From Sideroxydans sp. (GTDB taxonomy: Bacteria; Pseudomonadota; Gammaproteobacteria; Burkholderiales; Gallionellaceae), in assembly GCA_030823965.1 (NCBI GenBank), contig JAVBYP010000049.1:1-5044 (forward strand): a stretch of 5,044 bases of DNA. The letters run 5' to 3'. This document shows positions 1 to 5,044 of this stretch, in pieces. The notes beneath the pieces were generated by a model. It saw nothing but the letters and a program-made list of their open reading frames with translations, ran no database searches and was not told where the DNA came from. Numbering within the stretch: position 1 is the stretch's first letter; each line of letters opens with the position of its first letter. The position numbers and the translations under genes are program-made.

Positions 1-1
1 C

Positions 2-1789
2 ATCCGTGAGATCGAATTCATCGCCCAAGTGTTCCAACTCATCCGGGGTGGACGCGATGCGAAGTTGCGCATCCGCCCTACCCAGAAAGTCCTGCAACAG
101 ATCGGACTGGATGGAGAACTGACACCCGCAGTGACCGAACGTCTAAATCAAAGCTACATCTATCTGCGTGACCTAGAACATCGTCTGCAATACCTCAACG
201 ACCAGCAGACGCAGTCGCTCCCTGAAGATGAGGCCTCCCAATCCATCATCGCCAAGGCAATGGGCTACGACAGCTACACAGAACTCCTCGCCGAGCTGGA
301 CCCGATACGAGATTTCGTCAGCACCCAATTCGAAGCTGTGTTCGGAGACAAGCAAGAAAATAGTGAGACACATGGCTGGCACGAGGGTAGCGACCACGAT
401 GAGCTGAGCACGATGTTGCAAGGACTCGGCTACAGCGACACGCAATCTCTTGCTGAAACCTTGCATCAGTTCCGCACGGGTAGCCGCTATCGTCAATTGC
501 CCGACATCAGCCGCCAACGTTTGGATGCACTCATCCCCAGATTCTTGACGCTGTGCGCCACCGAAGAGAATCGAGACGATGCCTTACGGCGCGCGCTCAC
601 CCTGCTCGAAGCCATCGCGCGACGCGCGTCCTACCTCGCCTTCCTTGCCGAGTACCCTAAAGCTTTACCTCGCTTGGTGCGTATGCTTTCAGCCAGTGCA
701 TGGGCGGGAGATTTCCTGACGCAACACCCCATCCTGCTGGATGAGTTGCTGGATACGCGCGAACTTTACGATGCGCCCGACTGGGCTAGCTTGGATGCAC
801 AACTGGCCACGCGACTCGCCGAACATGCAGGTGATACTGAACGGGAAATGGATGTGTTGCGCCAGTTCCAACAAGCACAGACCTTCCATCTACTTGCGAT
901 GGATCTGCAAGGCATCTTGCCGCTGGAGAAACTCAGTGACCATTTGAGCGACCTCGCCGACATGATCCTGCGTCACACACTTCAACTTTGCTGGCGTGAC
1001 GCCCGCAAGAAACATCAAGAGCATCCTCAGTTCGCCATCATCGCCTACGGCAAACTCGGCGGCAAAGAGCTGGGATACGCCTCAGACCTCGATCTCGTCT
1101 TCGTCTATGACGACCCCCACCCTGACGCGGGTCAGATATACGGACGCTTGGCACAGCGAATCAACACCCTGCTCTCCAGCCACACCGTAGCTGGACGTCT
1201 GTATGAAGTCGATCTGCGTCTGCGCCCGAATGGCGAGAGTGGTTTATTGGTCAGCTCTATCGAAGCCTTCGATGAATACCAGCGCAAACATGCATGGGTT
1301 TGGGAACATCAAGCGCTGACGCGCGCGCGTTTCTGCGCAGGTGACGCCACCGTAGGCGCGAGCTTCGAGCGTATCCGTACAGAGATATTGCGTCTTCCAC
1401 GTGAGCTGGATGCACTCAGATCCTCCATCCTCGAGATGCGCCAAAAGATGCATGACGGCCACCCCAACGACACCGAGCTATTCGATATCAAGCACGACAG
1501 TGGCGGCATGGTCGATATCGAATTCATGGTGCAGTTCTTAGTGTTGGCGTATGCGGCACAACACCCTCGATTGACAGCGAACAGCGGCAACCTTGCCCTA
1601 TTGGAAACGGCTGCCGAGCTGGGTCTGATCGACAAAGGATCAAGTGATGGTGTTCGCGATATCTATCGTCAACTGCGGCTGACGCAACACCAGATGCGAC
1701 TGAACAACCTGAATGCGTGCCGCATAGAACGCAACAGGCTGGACACTTCGTCAGTGTCCAGCCTGTGGAAGAAGCTGTTGAGCGATTAG
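2..1789 (+). CDS. glnE: Bifunctional glutamine synthetase adenylyltransferase / adenylyl-removing enzyme, C-terminal part (5' end outside window)
   Basis: GlnE attaches AMP to, and removes it from, a tyrosine of glutamine synthetase in the cytoplasm, under control of the PII protein and glutamine. The frame is open to the left edge. Its first codons read IREIEF, the motif ending the N-terminal adenylyl-removase domain, so the GTG at 29 is internal and not a start. Of the usual ~900-950 residues about 595 are present. Counting from nt 2: the helical linker region follows, then the C-terminal adenylyltransferase domain with YGKLGG at 349-354, the metal-binding SDLD (Asp362, Asp364), YEVDLRLRP at 401-409 and GGMVDIEF at 501-508. 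All expected catalytic acidic residues of this half are present, with no frameshift. The stop (TAG, 1787-1789) lies 5 bp from the stop of the convergent cyclase gene. The last codons contain a strong inverted repeat (1734-1766). The assignment is firm; regulation lies upstream of the window. Confidence 0.97.
   Translation: MREIEFIAQVFQLIRGGRDAKLRIRPTQKVLQQIGLDGELTPAVTERLNQSYIYLRDLEHRLQYLNDQQTQSLPEDEASQSIIAKAMGYDSYTELLAELDPIRDFVSTQFEAVFGDKQENSETHGWHEGSDHDELSTMLQGLGYSDTQSLAETLHQFRTGSRYRQLPDISRQRLDALIPRFLTLCATEENRDDALRRALTLLEAIARRASYLAFLAEYPKALPRLVRMLSASAWAGDFLTQHPILLDELLDTRELYDAPDWASLDAQLATRLAEHAGDTEREMDVLRQFQQAQTFHLLAMDLQGILPLEKLSDHLSDLADMILRHTLQLCWRDARKKHQEHPQFAIIAYGKLGGKELGYASDLDLVFVYDDPHPDAGQIYGRLAQRINTLLSSHTVAGRLYEVDLRLRPNGESGLLVSSIEAFDEYQRKHAWVWEHQALTRARFCAGDATVGASFERIRTEILRLPRELDALRSSILEMRQKMHDGHPNDTELFDIKHDSGGMVDIEFMVQFLVLAYAAQHPRLTANSGNLALLETAAELGLIDKGSSDGVRDIYRQLRLTQHQMRLNNLNACRIERNRLDTSSVSSLWKKLLSD
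1734..1766. terminator. Perfect 14-bp inverted repeat at the glnE 3' end; candidate terminator for the convergent cyclase gene
   Basis: The arms 1734-1747 (ACAGGCTGGACACT) and 1753-1766 are exact reverse complements around a 5-nt loop (TCGTC). The element is inside the glnE reading frame, about 20 nt before its stop. On the minus strand it begins 28 nt after the cyclase stop, where a 3' terminator would be expected, and is followed by a weakly T-rich stretch (TGCGTTCT). On the plus strand what follows is purine-rich with no T-run. I therefore infer a terminator or 3'-end stabilising hairpin mainly for the cyclase mRNA, possibly acting both ways. No canonical U-tract is present, so the function is not certain, although the pairing itself is seen directly. 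Confidence 0.6.
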
Positions 1790-1794
1790 AATGG

Positions 1795-3108
1795 TCAGAC
1801 TTGGGCTGGCGCAGCACCTTGCGCTGGCAATTGATACACGTTGCTCTTAGCAGAGTTGCTCATGGCATCAGCCAAACCGATCAAACGATAGGATGTCATC
1901 TCACCTTTACCCTTGACGTTCAGCACAGCAGGTGGCTCGAACAAGTAGTCATGGCGCAAGCGATTGTATGTGAGCTTATCGGTGAGGATGTGTCCACTCG
2001 TCGCATCATCCGTCAAACGACTCGCGATGTTGACCGTGTCACCCCATAGGTCGTAGATGAATCGCTTCGTACCGATGACACCCGCAACGACTGGACCAGT
2101 GGCGATACCCACATGCACACCCAGATTACGCTTGGCGGACAGTGGATGGCTCTTGACGAACTCGATCATTTCCAAAGCCATGTTCGCTACGTCTGCCGCG
2201 TAATCTGGACGATCACGAGAGATGCCGCCGACGACCATGTATGCATCGCCGATGGTCTTGATCTTTTCCAAGCCATACTTCTCTGACAACTCATCGAATC
2301 CAGAGAAGATGGTATTCAGCAAACCGACCATCTGCTCCGGCGACATCTGCTCGGTCAACTGTGTGAAATTCACCAAGTCAGCGAACATCACGGTCACATC
2401 GGCATAGCCATCTGCGATCAATCCCTCGTTGCTCTTCAGTCGCTCGGCGATATTGGAAGGCAACACATTGAACAACACGCGCTCCGACTTCTTCTGCTCG
2501 TCGGCCAAAAGCGAATGCTGCTCATCCAGTTGCTTCTTGATCTTTTCAGTCTCCACCACGAAATGGCGCACCAAGAAATACAGGATGGACGACATCGCTG
2601 CGAAGTTGAGCGCGAAGAACAGCCCGATGGTATTCATCGGGATACCAGCACTGCCACCGCTCCCCAAGATGTAGTCAAACACCCCCGAAACAACGGTCAG
2701 CACCATGTAAGCGAAGAACCAAGGTATGGAGTCGCGCCAACTGGAAACGACCAAGGCACCGATCGGTGCCAGCAAAGCCCAGAGGGTGACGCCACTAGAA
2801 GTGACCGAACTCCCCATGCTCCACTGCATGATGAAGGGGGCGAACAGGAACAGGGAAAGCTGGATGAAACGGAAGACTACGAAGTTGCGGGTCTTGACGT
2901 AATAGATGAGAGAAGACACCGAGATCAGCTGATAGATCAAGGGGACGTCACTGGAGAAATTCACCCCCATCGCCCAATAGATCGCCAGCCACAGCATGAC
3001 CGCTAGTGTCATGAACGCAGCCGCGAAGATAAGCAAGCTACGACGTAGCTTCTCTTCTTGCGACTCCATAATTTCTGGCTTGATCTCTTTCGAGCTGATG
3101 TGTTGCAC
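1795..3108 (-). CDS. Membrane-bound class III adenylate cyclase (six predicted TM helices plus catalytic domain)
   Basis: The protein has 437 residues and should convert ATP to cAMP at the inner membrane. Residues ~24-48, 57-71, 76-95, 108-122, 129-147 and 160-184 are hydrophobic and suggest six membrane helices. A charged helix (~185-210) likely forms the coiled-coil linker, followed by NVLPSNIAERLK (214-225), typical of the entry to class III cyclase domains. The catalytic domain (~232-412) has both metal-binding aspartates (Asp244 in MFADLVNFT, Asp288 in IGDAYMVVGG), the transition-state pair Asn360 and Arg364, and the ATP-selecting Lys284 and Asp353. Guanylate cyclases differ at these last two positions. 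One chain carries all residues, so a homodimer with two active sites is expected. Residues ~413-437 form a low-complexity tail. The GTG at 3108 is preferred because GGGG (plus-strand 3116-3119) lies 7 nt before it. The in-frame ATG at 3069 has only an AAAGAGA far upstream and remains possible. The signal sensed by the membrane part is unknown. Confidence 0.94.
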   Translation of the reverse strand: MQHISSKEIKPEIMESQEEKLRRSLLIFAAAFMTLAVMLWLAIYWAMGVNFSSDVPLIYQLISVSSLIYYVKTRNFVVFRFIQLSLFLFAPFIMQWSMGSSVTSSGVTLWALLAPIGALVVSSWRDSIPWFFAYMVLTVVSGVFDYILGSGGSAGIPMNTIGLFFALNFAAMSSILYFLVRHFVVETEKIKKQLDEQHSLLADEQKKSERVLFNVLPSNIAERLKSNEGLIADGYADVTVMFADLVNFTQLTEQMSPEQMVGLLNTIFSGFDELSEKYGLEKIKTIGDAYMVVGGISRDRPDYAADVANMALEMIEFVKSHPLSAKRNLGVHVGIATGPVVAGVIGTKRFIYDLWGDTVNIASRLTDDATSGHILTDKLTYNRLRHDYLFEPPAVLNVKGKGEMTSYRLIGLADAMSNSAKSNVYQLPAQGAAPAQV

Positions 3109-3232
3109 GCTACCGCCCCAAATTCTCTAATATTCTCAGCGTGATAATTACATGAACCGCCAATAAAGGAAATAGCACCGAGTGATTAGATGAGAATACG
3201 GGTACGTCAAGCCACTTTACGAAGGGCGATGC

Positions 3233-3261
3233 TTCATAAAAATCAAGGAAACAGCTAGAAT
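3233..3261 (+). promoter_or_regulatory. Candidate sigma70-type promoter for ilvE
   Basis: TTCATA (3233-3238) matches the -35 consensus at four of six positions. TAGAAT (3256-3261) matches the -10 consensus at five of six, and the spacer is exactly 17 bp. Transcription would start near 3268, giving a ~33-nt leader that includes the ilvE ribosome binding site. This is a consensus match by eye only and could be chance in an AT-rich region. Confidence 0.45.
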
Positions 3262-3287
3262 CCGAATCCTCGCAATATCTAACGACC

Positions 3288-3295
3288 TAAGGAAA
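3288..3295 (+). promoter_or_regulatory. Ribosome binding site deciding the ilvE start
   Basis: TAAGGAAA contains AAGGA (3289-3293), 7 nt before the ATG at 3301 and 13 nt before the second in-frame ATG at 3307. The spacing favours 3301 as the start, giving the N-terminus MSMSDRDG. Confidence 0.65.
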
Positions 3296-3300
3296 TCTCC

Positions 3301-4221
3301 ATGTCCATGTCCGACCGCGACGGCTTCATCTGGCACGACGGCAAGCTCGTCCCCTGGCGCGAAGCTACCACCCACGTCCTCACCCACACTTTGCATTACG
3401 GCATGGGCGTGTTCGAAGGGGTACGCGCCTACAAGACGACACAAGGCACGGCGATCTTCCGCTTACAGGAACATACCGACCGCCTCTTCAATTCGGCTTA
3501 CATCTTCAAGATGAAGATGCCGTATGACAAAGAGACCTTGATGGAAGCGCAAAAAGAAGTGGTGCGCGCCAACAAACTGGAATCCTGCTACATCCGTCCT
3601 ATCGTGTTCTACGGCTCTGAAGCGATGGGCATCGCCGCCACCAAGATCAGCACACATGTCGCCATCGCCGCTTGGCCTTGGGGCGCGTACTTGGGCGAAG
3701 AAGGAATGAACAAGGGCATTCGCGTCAAGACCTCCAGTTTCACTCGCCATCACGTCAACGTGAACATGTGTCGCTCAAAGTCGGTCGGTACGTATACCAA
3801 CTCCATCTTGGCTCATCAGGAAGTCGCACAAGACGGCTACGACGAGGCCTTGTTGCTGGATGTGGACGGCTATGTTGCGGAAGGCGCTGGCGAGAACATC
3901 TTCATCGTAAAGAAAGGCAAGCTGTATACACCAGACCTGACTTCGTGCTTGGAAGGTATCACGCGTGATTCCATCATCACCTTGGCGAAAGACATGGGAC
4001 TGGAACTGATCGAGAAGCGCATCACCCGCGACGAGGTGTACTGTGCAGAAGAAGCCTTCTTCACTGGTACGGCAGCAGAAGTGACACCGATACGAGAGCT
4101 GGACACACGCACCATCGGTATCGGCAGTCGCGGCCCAGTCACCACCAAACTGCAAGCTGCTTTCTTCGACATCGTCGGTGGCAAGGATCCGAAATACGCT
4201 TCTTGGCTGGCACACGTATAA
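3301..4221 (+). CDS. ilvE: Branched-chain amino acid aminotransferase
   Basis: IlvE is a cytoplasmic PLP fold-type IV enzyme. It catalyses the last step of leucine, isoleucine and valine synthesis, passing the amino group of glutamate to the branched-chain 2-oxo acids. The 306 residues match the usual length. Visible hallmarks are the N-terminal [13 protein letters not shown] (32-44), the phosphate-binding Arg60, [13 protein letters not shown] (123-135), the Schiff-base Lys160 in [12 protein letters not shown], the PLP ring-contacting Glu194 in EGAGEN (194-199), the phosphate-binding TGTAAE loop (255-260) and the C-terminal GPVT (278-281). The substrate-side signature [10 protein letters not shown] supports a branched-chain enzyme rather than D-amino acid transaminase or aminodeoxychorismate lyase. 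It heads a likely operon, with the zinc-finger gene starting 22 bp after its TAA stop. No truncation or unusual residue is seen at catalytic positions. Confidence 0.96.
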   Translation: MSMSDRDGFIWHDGKLVPWREATTHVLTHTLHYGMGVFEGVRAYKTTQGTAIFRLQEHTDRLFNSAYIFKMKMPYDKETLMEAQKEVVRANKLESCYIRPIVFYGSEAMGIAATKISTHVAIAAWPWGAYLGEEGMNKGIRVKTSSFTRHHVNVNMCRSKSVGTYTNSILAHQEVAQDGYDEALLLDVDGYVAEGAGENIFIVKKGKLYTPDLTSCLEGITRDSIITLAKDMGLELIEKRITRDEVYCAEEAFFTGTAAEVTPIRELDTRTIGIGSRGPVTTKLQAAFFDIVGGKDPKYASWLAHV

Positions 4222-4243
4222 CAACTGACTAAAGGGGAAGAGC

Positions 4244-4444
4244 ATGTCCAATGAGAACATCACACAACGTTACGTGGAAGTGACTGCAGAGGCTCTCCCC
4301 TTATTCTGCCCCTCTCCTGCAGACAGTCTGTGGAATGCTCACCCGCGCGTCGCCATTCCAGTTGCAAAGTTGGGCGAGGCTGTCTGCCCCTACTGCGGGA
4401 CACACTACAAGTTCAAAGGTGAACGTCCACACGGACATCACTGA
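4244..4444 (+). CDS. Small CHCC-type zinc-finger domain protein
   Basis: The protein has 66 residues. The ligand pattern Cys22-x10-His33-x14-Cys48-x2-Cys51 (last two in CPYCGTHYKF) matches the zf-CHCC family. That family includes the mitochondrial complex I accessory subunit NDUFS6 and many small proteobacterial proteins. Binding of one zinc ion is expected; the bacterial role is not established and I do not assign one. The tail GERPHGHH is histidine-rich. The start is well supported by AGGGGA (4233-4238), 5 nt before ATG. It lies 22 bp after ilvE and 29 bp before waaF on the same strand, so co-transcription is likely. The ilvE-zinc finger-waaF order is one I recall from other betaproteobacteria, which supports this small gene being real. 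Confidence 0.9.
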   Translation: MSNENITQRYVEVTAEALPLFCPSPADSLWNAHPRVAIPVAKLGEAVCPYCGTHYKFKGERPHGHH

Positions 4445-4473
4445 TCCCAGCGTATTCGCAGCATTCACCATCC

Positions 4474-5044
4474 GTGAAGAAGATACTCATCATCGCCCCC
4501 AGCTGGGTAGGCGACTGTGTGTTGATGCAACCTATGATGCATCGACTCATTCGACGCCATCCCGGCGTGAAGCTGGATGTACTGGCTCCGCCTTGGACCG
4601 AAAAGCTTCTGCGCCAGATGCCTGAAGTGAGCGAGATCATCAACAATCCGTTCGCGCATGGTGCATTTCGTTTTTCAGAACGGCGTGAACTTGGCAAACG
4701 ATTACAGACAGCGAATTACGACCAAGCCATCGTATTGCCGAATTCATGGAAATCGGCACTCATTCCCTATTTCGCCGACATCCCTGTGCGCACTGGCTTC
4801 GTCGGTGAGATGCGCTTCGGCCTACTCAACGATGCGCGCAAGCTGGATAAAGCCAAGCTCCCCCTGATGGTCGAACGTTTTTCACAATTGGCTGAAGTCA
4901 ACGGGCAAGATATCACTCGCCCTATAGAGAATCCGCGCCTGCAGGTGAGTGAGGAACAAAAGAAACTGGTACTGGAACGATTCAAACTGAGTAGCGACCG
5001 ACCTATCGCGGCTTTTTGCCCGGGTGCAGAGTTCGGCCCCGCCA
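4474..5044 (+). CDS. waaF: ADP-heptose:LPS heptosyltransferase II, N-terminal part (3' end outside window)
   Basis: WaaF adds the second L-glycero-D-manno-heptose to the lipopolysaccharide inner core at the cytoplasmic face of the inner membrane, using ADP-heptose. The window holds 190 of about 340-350 residues, in frame from GTG 4474 to the right edge. The N-terminus MKKILIIAPSWVGDCVLMQP is typical of family GT9, with Asp14 in the position of the catalytic base. Further hallmarks are VLAPPWTEKLL (36-46), MPEV (49-52), YDQAIVLPNSWKSAL (82-96), GEMRFGLLND (111-120), LPLMVERF (129-136) and CPGAEFGPA (182-190), the hinge leading into the nucleotide-binding C-terminal domain. This combination separates WaaF from heptosyltransferase I (WaaC). 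GTG 4474 gives the family N-terminus with almost no extension; the next in-frame ATG is at residue 18, inside the first motif, and is too late. No clear Shine-Dalgarno sequence precedes the GTG. It is probably translated from the ilvE operon mRNA, 29 bp after the zinc-finger gene. Confidence 0.94.
   Translation, partial: MKKILIIAPSWVGDCVLMQPMMHRLIRRHPGVKLDVLAPPWTEKLLRQMPEVSEIINNPFAHGAFRFSERRELGKRLQTANYDQAIVLPNSWKSALIPYFADIPVRTGFVGEMRFGLLNDARKLDKAKLPLMVERFSQLAEVNGQDITRPIENPRLQVSEEQKKLVLERFKLSSDRPIAAFCPGAEFGPA

Larger units (their letters stand above)
3109..3300. other. Divergent intergenic region between the cyclase gene and ilvE
   Basis: These 192 bp separate the divergent starts of the cyclase (leftward) and ilvE (rightward) and should hold both promoters. 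The region is visibly more AT-rich than the flanking genes. It contains a candidate ilvE promoter (3233-3261), two direct copies of ATTCTC exactly 10 bp apart (3122-3127 and 3132-3137), one inverted copy GAGAAT (3192-3197), and a tandem GAATCC pair (3258-3269). I see no long palindrome, no convincing CRP-type site and no small ORF with a good start. The leftward promoter could not be placed with confidence. Confidence 0.6.

Noticed and set aside
29..31. GTG as a possible start of the glnE frame
   Set aside because: The frame continues upstream through IREIEFIAQ, a conserved GlnE motif, so this codon is an internal valine and the gene begins before the window.
2515..3006. 163-codon plus-strand open frame opposite the cyclase gene
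   Set aside because: It lies wholly antisense to a well-supported cyclase, has a charged, unstructured composition rich in Asp, Glu, His, Gln and Arg, and has no recognisable domain.
3139..3180. Possible leftward promoter for the cyclase (TTCATG-N17-ATATTA read on the minus strand)
   Set aside because: Both boxes match the consensus poorly and alternative pairs fit equally well in this AT-rich stretch, so no position could be supported.
3775..4263. 162-codon minus-strand open frame opposite ilvE
   Set aside because: It is antisense to a confident ilvE gene, shows no family motif, and runs across the ilvE-zinc finger junction.
4284..4322. Pair of CTGCAG hexamers flanking a pyrimidine-rich stretch, considered as a stem-loop
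   Set aside because: Pairing stops after six bases with mismatches inward, the hexamer is self-complementary, and the site is inside the zinc-finger coding region.
4335..4625. 96-codon plus-strand frame overlapping the zinc-finger gene and waaF
   Set aside because: It overlaps two genes supported by homology, and its product is Thr/Ser/Arg-rich with no motif.
1..5044. Search for a novel defence, mobile or RNA system
   Set aside because: Every stretch is accounted for by core-type genes or short intergenic DNA. No repeats array, transposase, integrase, toxin-antitoxin pair, riboswitch or tRNA could be seen on either strand.

Overview
The window looks like ordinary chromosome from a betaproteobacterium. 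The closest impression, from protein similarity recalled from memory, is the Nitrosomonadales/Gallionellaceae-type group. The evidence is the set of protein types and the order glnE / ilvE / small CHCC zinc-finger protein / waaF, which I recall as a common betaproteobacterial neighbourhood. Base composition is moderately GC-rich and even throughout. I see no mobile element, tRNA, rRNA, CRISPR array or phage gene.

Layout: (1) nt 2-1789, + strand: the C-terminal ~595 codons of glnE, the bifunctional glutamine synthetase adenylyltransferase / adenylyl-removing enzyme. It is open at the left edge. (2) nt 1795-3108, - strand: a complete class III adenylate cyclase with six predicted membrane helices, convergent with glnE, with 5 bp between the two stop codons. 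A perfect 14-bp inverted repeat (1734-1766) lies inside the last codons of glnE, just downstream of the cyclase stop. It is the best candidate for the cyclase (or a shared) terminator. (3) nt 3109-3300: a divergent intergenic region with a plausible sigma70-type promoter and a good ribosome binding site for ilvE. (4) nt 3301-4221, +: ilvE, branched-chain amino acid aminotransferase. (5) nt 4244-4444, +: a 66-residue CHCC zinc-finger protein. (6) nt 4474-5044, +: the N-terminal 190 codons of waaF (ADP-heptose:LPS heptosyltransferase II), open at the right edge.

The three rightmost genes are closely spaced (22 and 29 bp) in one direction and are probably one transcription unit. GlnE (control of glutamine synthetase) and IlvE (glutamate-dependent transamination) both concern nitrogen metabolism, and WaaF concerns the LPS inner core. 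The cyclase is the one gene that does not fit the conserved order: it lies on the opposite strand between glnE and ilvE and looks like a lineage-specific insertion into a conserved block. I found no convincing novel multi-gene system. The observations most worth a second look are the coding-embedded hairpin, the membrane domain of the cyclase and its placement, and the apparently SD-less GTG start of waaF.
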